Counted from the first letter of the stretch, positions 37,919 to 48,278 are shown. The stretch is 64,000 nt of DNA from R-RK-3 sp963842775 (GCA_963842775.1 CAWJHQ010000002.1:1-64000), one strand, 5' to 3'. Numbers and translations: made by a program. The notes: generated by a model not told the origin, from the sequence alone.

Positions 37919-39344
37919 GTGAATTCGAGGGGCAGCCGAACGGGCGCGATCGCACGGGCCGAGGACTATTTCGACAGGGGCGAATTCGCTGACGACCTGG
38001 CGCGCCGGGTGGCATTCCGATCGGAAAGCCAGAAACTTCCCGAAAGCCTGGCGGAATGTCACCGCTATCTCGACGAGGAGATGAAACCGGCCTTCGAGCA
38101 GATGGGGTTCACCTGCCGGACATATGACAATCCGGTCCCGGGCCAAGGGCCGGTCTTGCTCGCAACGCGCATGGAGGATGAGACACTTCCGACCGTGCTG
38201 GGCTATGGCCACGGCGACGTGGTGCATGGCATGGAAGGCGAATGGACCAAGGGCAAGGGCCCATGGGAGACGGCGCGGGACGGTGATCGGCTTTACGGCC
38301 GCGGCACCGCCGACAACAAGGCACAGCACACCATCAATATGGCGGCGCTCCGCGCCGTCTTGACCGAGCGCGCCGGCAAGCTCGGCTTCAACGCCAAGTT
38401 CATGATCGAGATGGGCGAGGAGGCGGGATCGAAGGGCCTCAAGGAACTGGTTCAGGCACATAAGAATGACTTCCGCGCCGACGTGTTCATTGCCTCGGAT
38501 GGACCGCGCGTGAAGCCGGAGCGGCCGACCTTGTCTCTGGGGTGTCGCGGAGCGGTGAATTTCGATCTGGTCGTGGATCTGAGGGAGGGCGGACATCACT
38601 CCGGCAATTGGGGCGGACTGATCGCGAATCCGGGATTCATCCTTGCGCATGCGCTCGCCTCGATCGTCGGCCCGAACGGCGAGTTGCTGGTCGAAGAGCT
38701 CAAGGCGCCGCCTATGTCTAAGGCCGTGAAGGAGGCGCTACTCGACGTGGAGATCGATGGCGGAGACGCGGGGCCGTCGATCGATGCATGGTGGGGCGAG
38801 CCGGAGCTGACGCCAGCGGAGCGCGTATACGGCGCAAACACCTTCAATATTCTGGCGTTCTCGACGGGAACGCCGGGGAAACCGGTAAACGCCATTCCGC
38901 CCCGCGCCACCGCCAATTGTCAGTTGCGCTTCGTCGCCGGGACGAATGCTGACGACATCGTGCCGGCGCTTGAGCGGCATCTGAAAGCCAAAGGCCATGC
39001 GCTCGTGAAGGTGACGCCGCCGCCAAAGTCGAACGACGGCGCATTCAGCGCCTCCCGGACGGAGCCGGATCACCCCTGGGTCGCCTTCGTGCGCAGCTCC
39101 GTCGAAAGGTCTGTCGGACGTCAAGCCGGCGATTATCCCCTCCATGGGCGGCTCGATCTGCAATGATATTTTTACCGACGATCTCGGGCTGCCGGCGATC
39201 TGGATTCCCCATTCCTACGCGTCATGCTCGCAGCACTCGCCCGACGAGCACATCCTCTTGCCCCTGACGCGCGATGCGCTGCGGTTGATGACCGGCCTCT
39301 ATTGGGACATTGGCGAAGGCGGCACGCCGCCCAGTAGCCGCTAG
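37919..39344 (+). CDS. M20 family metallopeptidase, one frameshift
   Basis: This is a zinc-dependent M20 (ArgE/DapE/carboxypeptidase G2-like) peptidase or deacylase of about 475 residues. The GTG at 37919 follows AGGAG. Metal-site motifs are VLGYGHGDVVHG (His), DRLYGRGTADNKAQH (bridging Asp) and IEMGEEAGSKG (base Glu and ligand). After a frame change near 39115 it continues with KPAIIPSMGGSICNDIF and SYASCSQHSPDEH (final His). The dimer domain has REGGHHSGNWGG. No signal peptide is seen. The ABC ATPase remnant just upstream suggests that it once belonged to a peptide uptake operon. Confidence 0.87.
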
Positions 39345-39376
39345 CGGCGATCAATGGCAGGCCTGAGAACGTGCGT

Positions 39377-41848
39377 TCAACCGCAACCGAGTGCGGCCAC
39401 GGCATGTCGCAATGTCGCCAGCAGATCCCCGCTTTCGCGCAAATGATCTGCTTCGGCGTCGAGGACGATGCTGAAAGCGCGCTTCTTGAATTCGATCATA
39501 TTGCGTCCGTAGCCGTCGGGGTGCAGCCCGGCCGCGTCACAGACGATATCGATCAGGCGGTCGATCGCATGAAGGCGGCCGAGAAGGTAATCGTTTTCCC
39601 TGTATGAGCGGGAAAGAAACGCCGCGAAGCTTCCGAGGCCAGTGCCCTTGACGTCGGTCAGCACGTCGAGTTCGGCCATCGCATGGGCATCCCCGGGACT
39701 TATGCGATCGACCAGGATCTCGTGGAATTCGCCGGCCTGCCCGGTCGTCGTCACGGACAAAGTCAGGACGTCCCAATAGGGAAAGCCGAGGTAGTTCACC
39801 AGAACCTCGCGGCGCGCCTCCGCATGCCATTCGGCTGGATCAAGGGCCGCGATGATGAGGTCGATATCGTGCGTGCTCGTGCCGAGACCGATTGCCGAGG
39901 CGAGCCGATCCATAAGGTCTGAAAGTTCGGCCGCATGACGCTCGTCGATCTGCGCGCCGAGTATCGGCAATGCGCGCGTGTCCCCGCTCTTCCCAATCCC
40001 TGAAAATATCCCCTGCGCCAGATCGCGGACGTCCGCATCAAAGACCTCCGGTGCATAGCGCCGGTTCAGTGCGTCGGTGCAGGCATGGAAATCTCGCTTG
40101 AGCCGATCGACGACCTGGGGATCGAGGCCGGTAAAATGCTTCTCCTCGATCAGCTGATAAAGCCGGTTCTGCCCTTCGATCATGAAATTCAAGCGTCGCT
40201 TGCGGTAGTCTGCGTCGAAGGCGTGCAGAAACCGTGCCGTGCGGGACGGCCCCGCGGCGTCCAGGCCGGGTTCGGCCTCATATTCGGCGCCATCCGAAAT
40301 GAGCCCGGTCCGCGCGGCCCAGGCATCGATCGTCGCGGCAATGACGCCGTGCATTCGCGAACGCGGCTCGACGTCGCAGAGTTTTGCGATCAGCTGGGTC
40401 ACGAAAGCCAGCACCGTCGTCAGTTTCAACCGGACATAGCTCTGATAGGCAAAGCCTGCCTTGAGCGCCACCCGCTCATTCACCTGCTCGCGCCATGTCT
40501 TGATCTGTTCCGCCGCAACTGCCCAATCCAGCGGCGTCGCGACAACCTCGGTCACCAGCCGGGTGACGCGCGGGCGGGCGTCGTCGACCACGCCTTTCAG
40601 ACGCCGGACCCGATCGTTGAAGCCGATCACCCAGTCCAGTTCATCCGCGACAGGTTGGTTGCGCGGCAGATCGGAGAGCGACCCCTTGATCACGGAAAAC
40701 AGGTTGGGCACGGCCCGCAGCGAGTTCGAGGGTGCGCGACCGGGGTGAGGATCGATATAGACCAGACGGCGGTCGACCTGGCGGTATGCCTGGCGCTCGC
40801 GTAAAGCGGCGATCGCCTCGCGGAACGGCCGGTTATTCAACACCGCGCCGTCAATGAAGCATGCATTGACGGGATCAATTCCGGCCTGCAAATGCCGGGC
40901 AAATCCCTCACGAAGAAATTGCTCGCGACGAGGCCAGGAGACGCCTCTTTGCGCCAGGATCTGGTCCATTTCCGCGATCCGCGCCGGGGGGAAGATTCCG
41001 GGGAAGGATGACGTTGCCCGTGCCGCGAAGGCGAGTGCGGGCGCATTCCCGAACTCGAAGTCGCTGGCCTCCGTGCCGCTCTGGCTTCGCCGGTATTGAA
41101 ACCGCAGAACATGGCGATGCTCGCGTTCCATGATCATCGGCGGGTCGTGGATCGAAATCGGATGCTGATGGCCGTGGAAGTCGGTCAGCGTGACGAAGAG
41201 ATCGAGCTTCTGGCCGGACGGCAGCAACGAGCAGCCCGAACGCGCGGGCTGTCCCATGATGGTCATCGCATCCAGCATCAATGCGGACATTCGGGTTCCG
41301 TCCAGCGGCGGCTTGAACCAGCGCGACCTGACGAAGAGCGAAAGATTCCGCCGCACCTCGGAATTCTTGATCGACGGAAGCAAGCCCGTCGCGGCCGCTC
41401 CCCAAAATAGCGGCTTCAGCGCCAGTTTGCTCCAGGCGCCGGCGCGCGCGTCGGCGGCGAGCAGGACATTGACGTCCGCATTGTCGAGCCACAGGTCACG
41501 CAGGGGCAGGATCGGCAGGTCATGACTGAGCGCGCGGCCGAGCGTTGCGCCATTGAGGCCGCCTGCCGAAGCGCCCGCGATCACGTCGACGATGACGCGC
41601 AGATCCACCTGCCGGCCGATTTCGCGCAGGACATCGAAGTAGACGGCCTCCGTGTCGTATTCGGCGCTTCGCTCGCGAACGGTGTCGAGGAAGGATGTAC
41701 GCAGGCGCGCATCGCGGTCTTTGATGGAATGCAAGGCAGCCGAGGCGCGTATCAGCTTCAGGATTTCTTTACTGATCCCATGCATGTACACGGCCAGCGA
41801 AACGCCGCCGAAACAAACCAGGGCGATGCGCAGTTCCTTTTCCCTCAC
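39377..41848 (-). CDS. Patatin-related lipid hydrolase
   Basis: This 823-residue protein is of the large patatin-related type. The GTG at 41848 has AGGAG 5 bases before it. The N-terminal patatin domain has the glycine loop LVCFGGVSLAVYMHGI, the nucleophile motif VIAGASAGGLNG (Ser94) and the dyad Asp in FIDGAVLNNRPF. The following 400 residues are helical and typical of this subfamily (DUF3376-like). The expected activity is phospholipase A or acyl hydrolase in the cytoplasm or at the membrane face; no signal peptide is seen. No partner genes adjoin it. Confidence 0.88.
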   Translation of the reverse strand: MREKELRIALVCFGGVSLAVYMHGISKEILKLIRASAALHSIKDRDARLRTSFLDTVRERSAEYDTEAVYFDVLREIGRQVDLRVIVDVIAGASAGGLNGATLGRALSHDLPILPLRDLWLDNADVNVLLAADARAGAWSKLALKPLFWGAAATGLLPSIKNSEVRRNLSLFVRSRWFKPPLDGTRMSALMLDAMTIMGQPARSGCSLLPSGQKLDLFVTLTDFHGHQHPISIHDPPMIMEREHRHVLRFQYRRSQSGTEASDFEFGNAPALAFAARATSSFPGIFPPARIAEMDQILAQRGVSWPRREQFLREGFARHLQAGIDPVNACFIDGAVLNNRPFREAIAALRERQAYRQVDRRLVYIDPHPGRAPSNSLRAVPNLFSVIKGSLSDLPRNQPVADELDWVIGFNDRVRRLKGVVDDARPRVTRLVTEVVATPLDWAVAAEQIKTWREQVNERVALKAGFAYQSYVRLKLTTVLAFVTQLIAKLCDVEPRSRMHGVIAATIDAWAARTGLISDGAEYEAEPGLDAAGPSRTARFLHAFDADYRKRRLNFMIEGQNRLYQLIEEKHFTGLDPQVVDRLKRDFHACTDALNRRYAPEVFDADVRDLAQGIFSGIGKSGDTRALPILGAQIDERHAAELSDLMDRLASAIGLGTSTHDIDLIIAALDPAEWHAEARREVLVNYLGFPYWDVLTLSVTTTGQAGEFHEILVDRISPGDAHAMAELDVLTDVKGTGLGSFAAFLSRSYRENDYLLGRLHAIDRLIDIVCDAAGLHPDGYGRNMIEFKKRAFSIVLDAEADHLRESGDLLATLRHAVAALGCG

Positions 41849-42113
41849 GAGAACTCCTGGCCAACGCGCCGCTCTGACGGCCGAGCATGGCGCGTTTAGG
41901 ATGGCGTTTAGGGAAAGTCTGTCTTGCGCAGCTTGCACGGGCCTAGTGCATCAATCCGAACCGAGGCGCGAGCGAGTGCTTCACGGCATCACGGGCCGCG
42001 GGTATTGCGTGGCTGGTCAATAAGCTGCACGCTGTGCGGGCGTAGGTTCAAAAAGTTTCCTTCATCCGGTCGATATCACTGGTGTCCGTTCGGCATCTCA
42101 TTCATTTGAGGTC

Positions 42114-42884
42114 ATGATGCAACTCCCTGAAAACCGCTTCAAACGCGCCTTGGCGGAAGGTCGCCCGCAGATCGGCCTGTGGTGCAGCCTTCCCGGCCCG
42201 TACGTCGCGGAGGCAGTCGCCGGGTCCGGCTTCGACTGGCTGCTGTTCGACACGGAGCACTCGCCCGGCGATCCGCTGACCGTGCTGGCGCAGCTTCAGG
42301 CCGTGGCGCCCTATGACGTGTCGGCGGTCGTTCGTCCGGCAAGCAACGACACCGTGCTGATCAAGCGCTTCCTCGACCTCGGCGCTCAGACGCTGCTGAT
42401 CCCCTATGTCCAGAGTGCCGAGGAGGCGCGTCACGCCGTCGCGGCCATGCGCTATCCGCCAGAAGGCGTGCGCGGCGTGTCGGCCGTGACCCGCGCCACC
42501 CGGTTCGGCCGCGTGGAAGGCTATGCCAAGCGCGCCGCCGAAGAACTCTGCCTGCTCGTCCAGGTCGAGACGCAGGAGGCGCTCGACGCGCTTGAGGCGA
42601 TCGCGGCCGTCGATGGCGTCGATGGCATCTTCATCGGCCCCGGCGACCTTGCCGCGAGCCTCGGTCATGCCGGGCAGACCATGCATCCTGCCGTCGTCGC
42701 GGCCGTGGAGGATGCGATCGGCCGCGTTCGCGCCTGCGGCAAGCCGGCCGGCATTCTCACCGCCGACGCCACCTTCGCCGCGCGCTGCATGGAACTGGGC
42801 ACGCTGTTCACCGCCGTGGGCGTAGACGCCGCGATGCTGGCGCGCGGCACCGAGGCTCTGGCCCGTCAGTTCAAACCCCGCTGA
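42114..42884 (+). CDS. HpcH/HpaI family class II aldolase
   Basis: This 256-residue TIM-barrel aldolase splits 2-keto-(3-deoxy) acids to pyruvate and an aldehyde. The motifs GLWCSLPGPYVAEAVAGSGF, WLLFDTEHSP, VRPASNDTVLIKRFLDLGAQ (Arg for the keto acid), VQVETQEALDALE (metal Glu) and IFIGPGDLAASLG (metal Asp) match 4-hydroxy-2-oxoheptanedioate and 2-keto-3-deoxy sugar-acid aldolases. The next gene encodes a ketoglutarate semialdehyde dehydrogenase and a sugar-acid dehydratase lies nearby, so a role in sugar-acid breakdown is likely. GAGG lies very close to the first of two ATGs; the second, at 42117, may be the real start. Confidence 0.9.
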   Translation: MMQLPENRFKRALAEGRPQIGLWCSLPGPYVAEAVAGSGFDWLLFDTEHSPGDPLTVLAQLQAVAPYDVSAVVRPASNDTVLIKRFLDLGAQTLLIPYVQSAEEARHAVAAMRYPPEGVRGVSAVTRATRFGRVEGYAKRAAEELCLLVQVETQEALDALEAIAAVDGVDGIFIGPGDLAASLGHAGQTMHPAVVAAVEDAIGRVRACGKPAGILTADATFAARCMELGTLFTAVGVDAAMLARGTEALARQFKPR

Positions 42885-42982
42885 TCGCACTTCACCGCTC
42901 GCTTGCGAACGAGGCCCGGCTCGACCAATTCGATTGGATCGTGTTAGTAACTTAGGCTTGAGATTGCGAAGGACACCGTACA

Positions 42983-44560
42983 ATGCCGACAGGACAAATG
43001 ATCATCGGTTCCACGCTGGTTCGGGGAAGCGCGACAACATTTCGGGCCACCAATCCGGCGACCGGCGCGGAACTTGAACCGAGCTTCGGCGGCGGCGGGC
43101 GGGCGGAGGTTGAGCGTGCCTGTGAACTCGCCTGGGCGGCGTTCGACGCTTACCGGGAAACCAGCCTGGAGGCGCGGGCCGCCTTTCTGGAGGCGATTGC
43201 CCAGGAGATCATGAACATTGGCGATGCGTTGATCGAACGCGCGATGGCGGAAAGCGGATTGCCGCGCGCGCGCCTCGAGGGTGAGCGCGGGCGCACCGTC
43301 GGCCAGTTGCGCCTGTTCGCGGCGGTGGTGCGGGAGGGCGGCTGGATCGACGCCCGCATCGACCCGGCGATGCCCGACCGCAAGCCGCTCCCCCGCTCCG
43401 ATATTCGGCAGCGCCATATCGCCCTCGGTCCGGTCGCTGTGTTCGGCGCGAGCAATTTTCCCCTCGCCTTTTCGGTTGCCGGCGGAGATACCGCTTCGGC
43501 GCTTGCCGCCGGTTGTCCCGTCGTCGTCAAGGCACATTCCGCGCATCCCGGAACATCCGAACTCGTAGGCACCGCGGTGCAAAAAGCCGTCAAGCTCAGC
43601 GGCATGCATGAAGGCGTCTTCTCGATGCTGTTCGGCGCCGGCGCCCAGGTCGGCACGGCTTTGGTGGAGCATCCGCATATCAAGGCGGTGGGCTTTACCG
43701 GCTCGCGCGCCGGCGGAACCGCGCTGATGCGGGCGGCGGCGGCGCGCCCTGAGCCGATCCCGGTTTATGCCGAGATGAGCAGCATCAATCCGGTGTTTGT
43801 GATGCCGAACGCCCTTGCGTCCCGGGGAGACGAGATCGCGCGCAATTTCGTTGGCTCGCTGACGCTCGGCGCCGGGCAGTTCTGCACCAATCCCGGCCTC
43901 GTGCTCGGCGTTGCGGGAGCGCCCCTGGACCGTTTCCTTGCCGCGGCAAAATCCGGTGTTGAAGCATCTGCGGCGGCAACGATGCTGACGCCCGGCATCA
44001 ACAAAGCGTATCAGCAGGGCGTCGCGCGGCTTGCGGGGACGCCGAAAGTCGAGAAAATTGGCCAAGGCGCGGCGGAGAATGGCCCCAACCAGGGTCAGGC
44101 CGCATTGTTCCTCACGGATGCGAGTGCGTTTAAGGCGGATGCGAGCTTGTCGGAGGAAGTGTTCGGCGCTGCCTCACTCGTCATCCGCTGCCCCGACATC
44201 GCCACCATGCGGGCCATGGCCGAACGGCTGGAAGGCCAGCTCACAGCGACCATCCAGATGGACAAGGGCGACGCGGCCGATGCTCGCACGCTCATCCCGA
44301 TCCTGGAACGCCGGGTCGGACGAATTCTGATCAACGGCTATCCGACCGGCGTCGAGGTCTGCCACGCGATGGTGCATGGCGGTCCTTATCCCGCGACCTC
44401 GGACGGACGCACGACATCCGTTGGCACTCTTGCGATCAGGCGCTTCTTGCGGCCCGTCTGTTATCAGGATTTCCCGGAAGATCTGCTGCCCTCGTCACTT
44501 CAGGACGCCAATACGCTCAACCTCTGGCGTCGCCGCGACGGAGTCATCGGGCAGCATTGA
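42983..44560 (+). CDS. 2,5-dioxovalerate (ketoglutarate semialdehyde) dehydrogenase
   Basis: This 525-residue aldehyde dehydrogenase would oxidise ketoglutarate semialdehyde to 2-oxoglutarate, the last step of oxidative pentose and hexuronate routes. Motifs: LGPVAVFGASNFPLAFSVAG (cofactor), KAHSAHPGTSELVG, VGFTGSRAGG, PVYAEMSSINPVFV (Glu) and LGAGQFCTNPGLVLG (catalytic Cys). The length and the H-SAHPGTS motif are those of the KGSADH subfamily. It follows the aldolase by 98 bases on the same strand, probably in one operon. Confidence 0.92.
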   Translation: MPTGQMIIGSTLVRGSATTFRATNPATGAELEPSFGGGGRAEVERACELAWAAFDAYRETSLEARAAFLEAIAQEIMNIGDALIERAMAESGLPRARLEGERGRTVGQLRLFAAVVREGGWIDARIDPAMPDRKPLPRSDIRQRHIALGPVAVFGASNFPLAFSVAGGDTASALAAGCPVVVKAHSAHPGTSELVGTAVQKAVKLSGMHEGVFSMLFGAGAQVGTALVEHPHIKAVGFTGSRAGGTALMRAAAARPEPIPVYAEMSSINPVFVMPNALASRGDEIARNFVGSLTLGAGQFCTNPGLVLGVAGAPLDRFLAAAKSGVEASAAATMLTPGINKAYQQGVARLAGTPKVEKIGQGAAENGPNQGQAALFLTDASAFKADASLSEEVFGAASLVIRCPDIATMRAMAERLEGQLTATIQMDKGDAADARTLIPILERRVGRILINGYPTGVEVCHAMVHGGPYPATSDGRTTSVGTLAIRRFLRPVCYQDFPEDLLPSSLQDANTLNLWRRRDGVIGQH

Positions 44561-44661
44561 CGATCGTTGGAGCACTCTTCCAAGGTCGCCCGGCGATCGC
44601 TCTCCACAGGAAGGAACGCTGACGTCAGTCCGTGGTAGCCTTACCCTTGCTGGAAAATGCT

Positions 44662-45357
44662 CTAGTCGGCGAAGCTGAGACGGGCTTTGCGCCCGTTCTC
44701 AGCTGTCCGTTCCAGATAATCGGCCTTGCTGTATTGCATGTGATCGACGCAGAGCTGCGCCAGCGCCCAGCCGTCGGTTTCCTGTAGCAGTTCGATCATG
44801 ATGTCGTGCTGGCGCCGCGACAGTCCCAGACCCTCACGATCGGCCAGATTTTTGGCCCGCATTGGCAATGTAAGGCCCATATAGTCTTGCAGCGTTCGCA
44901 CCAGATAGGGATTGCCGCAGGCCGAGAACAGGGCGATGTGGAAGGCGTCGTTGGTCTCGTGAATGCCTGTCAGATTGCCGGCTTCGGCGTGGCGGACATA
45001 GTCTGCCTGGATGGCCTTCAGCCGGCTGATGAGCTCAGTCGAAGCCGGAAGGGGAATTCGCAGCACCGCCTGCCGGGTCAGCATCTCGCGGACCTCGTAA
45101 ATCTGACGGACCTCGTCGGCGGAATAGGAGCGGACGGTGGCGCCGACATTCTTCTCGCGGCGGACGACCCCGGTCCTCTCAAGCTGCACGAGCGCCTGGC
45201 GGATGTAGTGTCGCGACGCGCCATAGCGGGCCATCAGATTGTCCTCGACGAGGCGGGCGCCAGGCGCCAGACGGCCGAAGATGATGTCTTCCTCCAGCCG
45301 CCGGTGTATCTCGGCCTGCTCGTCCGCCCGCCCAGAGGAAATGAGCTCGTCCGTCAT
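44662..45357 (-). CDS. GntR/FCD transcriptional regulator
   Basis: This 231-residue regulator has an N-terminal winged helix (IFGRLAPGARLVEDNLMARY, RQALVQLERTGVVRRE) and a C-terminal FCD effector domain with metal-type residues in IHETNDAFHIALFSACGN. The ATG overlaps the stop of the preceding oxidoreductase gene by four bases (ATGA), so the two are translationally coupled. It most likely controls the sugar-acid genes on both sides. The nested inverted repeats at 46431-46505 are the best candidate operator. Part of a palindromic repeat (GGAAAATGCTCTAG, 44652-44665) overlaps its 3' end. Confidence 0.9.
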   Translation of the reverse strand: MTDELISSGRADEQAEIHRRLEEDIIFGRLAPGARLVEDNLMARYGASRHYIRQALVQLERTGVVRREKNVGATVRSYSADEVRQIYEVREMLTRQAVLRIPLPASTELISRLKAIQADYVRHAEAGNLTGIHETNDAFHIALFSACGNPYLVRTLQDYMGLTLPMRAKNLADREGLGLSRRQHDIMIELLQETDGWALAQLCVDHMQYSKADYLERTAENGRKARLSFAD

Positions 45358-46376
45358 CCGGTGCGCCGTCCCGCCGCTTCCCAGCCCGAGAGCGTGTAGC
45401 AATCCTCGACGAGACGCAGCGTCTTCAGATTGTCTTGCGGCGCAGTCTCGAACGGCGTGCCGTCCCGGAGGGCGTGGACGAAATGGGCGATGGTCGCGGC
45501 ATAGGAGCCGAGATAGACCGTGGGCTGGTCGAAGCTGATCCGCTCATTATGCGCGCCTGCGATGGAGAGGTCCGCTCCGTCGAGCTGGATGGTGCCGGCC
45601 TCGCCCAGGATCGTCAGGCGATCGCGCTGCTCGGCGGGCGTACCATGAGCGGCAAAGCTGGCGAATATAGCGACGCCCGCACCATCGGCGGTCATCAGGT
45701 GGATTACGGCGCTGTCCTCGCCGACCATTTCGCGGCAGGTCTGGTTGAGGGCCGCCGCGCTGACGGTCAGCGGTCCCAGCAGCATGCGCAGCGTGTCGAG
45801 ATGGTGGATGAGCACTTCCGCCACGAGCATCCGGGATTCCGTGCGCATGAAGGGCTGACGCTCAAGAGCGGCGAGGCGTCCCTGCGCATCCGGCACGGTG
45901 CCCGAGGTGACGAGATTGAGTGACGCGGCTTTGACGGCGCCGATCTTGCCTTGCCGGATCCACTCCGCCGCCTGCCGGTAATAGGCCCTGAAGCGCCAGT
46001 TTTCATGGACCATGAGGCGCACGCGGTCGCCGATGTCGGCGACCAGGCGCTCGGCTTCGGCCAAGGTCGGGGCCAGCGGCTTCTGGCACAGGATCGGCAG
46101 GCCGTGGTCAGCGGCGAGGCGCGCGAGTTCCGCATGGACGGCGCGTGGCGCGGCGATGTCGACCGCATCGATGCCGCCCGCCGCCAGCATGTCCTTCGCG
46201 CTGCCGAAACATGCGGGTATGCCGAACTCGTTAGCGCGGCGTGCGGCGTTTTCGGCGACAGGGTCGGCGATCGCGACGACAGAGGCCTCGTCGCCCAGTG
46301 CTTTCCAGCCACGCAGATGATGCTGCGTCACCCAACCCGCGCCAATCAGTCCGACCTTAAGCGTGGAAACCATCAT
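45354..46376 (-). CDS. Gfo/Idh/MocA family oxidoreductase
   Basis: This 340-residue NAD(P)-dependent sugar dehydrogenase has a Rossmann N-terminus (KVGLIGAGWVTQHHLRGWKA), the family motif PILCQKPLAPTLAEAERLV (Lys of QKP) and a C-terminal alpha/beta domain with VLIHHLDTLRMLLGP (His). Likely substrates are an aldose, inositol or a sugar acid. It forms an operon with the GntR gene and is divergent from the IlvD/Edd dehydratase. Oxidation of a sugar here and dehydration there would feed the aldolase and dehydrogenase encoded nearby. Confidence 0.9.
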   Translation of the reverse strand: MMVSTLKVGLIGAGWVTQHHLRGWKALGDEASVVAIADPVAENAARRANEFGIPACFGSAKDMLAAGGIDAVDIAAPRAVHAELARLAADHGLPILCQKPLAPTLAEAERLVADIGDRVRLMVHENWRFRAYYRQAAEWIRQGKIGAVKAASLNLVTSGTVPDAQGRLAALERQPFMRTESRMLVAEVLIHHLDTLRMLLGPLTVSAAALNQTCREMVGEDSAVIHLMTADGAGVAIFASFAAHGTPAEQRDRLTILGEAGTIQLDGADLSIAGAHNERISFDQPTVYLGSYAATIAHFVHALRDGTPFETAPQDNLKTLRLVEDCYTLSGWEAAGRRTG

Positions 46377-46430
46377 TGTGTCCTCTGCAAAGGAGCCGCG
46401 CGAGGCGCGAAGAGCGCCTCGGAACTCTGT

Positions 46431-46505
46431 ATTGTCGATAATCAGATCATGTTAATGCATGATGCTAGGCTCATTACAGCATCATTAGCGCTGATTATTG
46501 ACAAT
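46431..46505. promoter_or_regulatory. Nested inverted repeats in the divergent control region
   Basis: The outer arms ATTGTCGATAATCAG (46431-46445) and CTGATTATTGACAAT (46491-46505) pair at 14 of 15 positions. The inner arms ATGATGCT (46459-46466) and AGCATCAT (46478-46485) pair perfectly. The region is AT-rich and lies between the oxidoreductase and dehydratase genes. It is a likely operator for the GntR regulator. Confidence 0.65.
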
Positions 46506-46522
46506 AAGGCCGATAGCGCGGA

Positions 46523-48278
46523 GTGTACGACGGGCTAGCGGTGACCGGCAAGAGGAAGGACCCCTGGATGACGAAGGGCCTGCGCAAGGGTTTGACGAGC
46601 TACGGCGACGAAGGCTTCGCGCTGTTTCTGCGCAAGGCATTCATCAAGGCCATGGGCTACTCCGACGACGCGCTCGACCGTCCGATCGTGGGCATCACCA
46701 ATACGTATAGCGACTACAATCCATGCCACGGCAATGTCGGCGCGCTGGTGGAAGCAGTGAAGCGCGGCGTGATGCTTGCCGGCGGCATGCCGATGGCCTT
46801 CCCCACGATCTCCATCCATGAGAGCTTCGCGCATCCGACCTCGATGTTCCTGCGCAACCTCATGGCGATGGACACCGAGGAGATGATCCGCGCGCAGCCG
46901 ATGGATGCGGTCGTCGTGATCGGCGGCTGCGACAAGACCCTGCCGGCGCAGATCATGGCTGCCGCCAGCGTCGATCTGCCGACCATCGTGGTGCCCGTCG
47001 GTCCGATGGTCGTGGGGCATCATCGCGGCGAAGTGCTCGGCGCCTGCACGGACTGCCGCCGGCTATGGAGCGCTCACCGCGCAGGGGATCTCGACGAGGC
47101 GGAGATCGAGGCGGTAAACGGCCGTCTCGCGCCTTCGGTGGGCACCTGCATGGTGATGGGCACGGCGAGCACGATGGCCTGCATCACCGAAGCTTTAGGA
47201 CTTTCGCTGCCGATGAGCGCGACGATCCCGGCGCCCCATGCCGAGCGCATCCGGCTCGCAGAGGCGAGCGGCCGGACTGCCGCGCGGATGGCGGTGGAAG
47301 GCGGGCCGTGTCCGAGCGCCTTGCTGACGCCCGCCGCGTTCCGCAATGCCATGGTGGTCATGCAGGCGATCGGCGGATCGACCAATGGCGTCATCCATCT
47401 CACCGCCATCGCCAATCGTACGCCGCATCGCTTCAGCCTGGACGAACTCGACGAGATCGGCCGCAAGGTGCCTGTCCTCATCGATCTGAAGCCGTCAGGC
47501 GCGCATTACATGGAACATTTCCACCATGCCGGCGGCGTACCGAAACTCATGGCCCAGCTCGGCGATCTGATCGATCTCGATGCCGGCACCGTCGCGGGCG
47601 GGACCATGCGCGACGTCGTGGCGAATGCCGAGGACGTGCCGGGCCAGGACGTCATCCGGCCGCGGTCCAATCCGATCAAGCCGGAGGGTTCGATGGTCGT
47701 GCTCTACGGCAATCTCGCTCCGGGCGGCGCCATCGTCAAACAGGCGGCGGCGACGCCACGGCTGCTTCAGCACACCGGCCGTGCCGTCGTTTTCGACAGC
47801 GTCGCCGACATGGCCGCGCGCATCGACGATCCCGAACTCGACGTAACGGCGGATGACGTGCTGGTGCTGCGCAATACCGGTCCGGTTGGCGCGCCCGGAA
47901 TGCCGGAAGCCGGCTATCTCCCGATACCGAAAAAGCTGGGACGGCAGGGCGTCAAGGACATGGTGCGCATTTCCGATGCGCGCATGAGCGGCACCGCATT
48001 CGGCACCATCGTGCTGCACATCACGCCGGAATCGGCGATTGGTGGCCCGCTCGCTCTTGTCCGAGACAGGCGACATGATCCGCCTCGACGTCGCGGGTCG
48101 CGGTATCGATCTGCTGATCGACGATGCCGAATTCGAAAGCCGGCGAGCGCTGATCCCCGCAGTCTCGCCGCGAGCCTTGCCTACGCGAGGCTATGCGCGT
48201 CTGTTCCAGCAGACCGTGCTCCAAGCCGACCAGGGCTGCGATTTCGATTTTCTCGTAAGGCAGCCGGACGAGACCTAG
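46523..48278 (+). CDS. IlvD/Edd family sugar-acid dehydratase, one frameshift
   Basis: This Fe-S dehydratase of about 585 residues turns a sugar acid such as arabonate or xylonate into a 2-keto-3-deoxy acid. Cluster Cys motifs are TYSDYNPCHGNVGALVEAV, VVVIGGCDKTLPAQIM and PSVGTCMVMGTASTMACITE. Other blocks are FRNAMVVMQAIGGSTNGVIH and MVRISDARMSGTAFGTIVLH. A frame change near 48060 is needed to reach the C-terminus (TGDMIRLDVAGRGIDLLIDD), ending at 48278. The start is unsettled: GTG at 46523, GTG at 46541 or ATG at 46568, the last with AGGAAGG upstream but losing a typical N-terminal stretch. The branched-chain enzyme IlvD is less likely, given the neighbours. Confidence 0.9.

Noticed and set aside
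46435..46460. GGAAC at 46421 as an EcfG-type promoter for the dehydratase
   Set aside because: No GTT-like -10 follows at 16-17 bases, and the spacer is better explained by the inverted repeats.
46523..48278. The dehydratase as IlvD of branched-chain amino acid synthesis
   Set aside because: The neighbours (GntR, sugar oxidoreductase, aldolase, semialdehyde dehydrogenase) and the N-terminal wording fit the sugar-acid branch of the family better.
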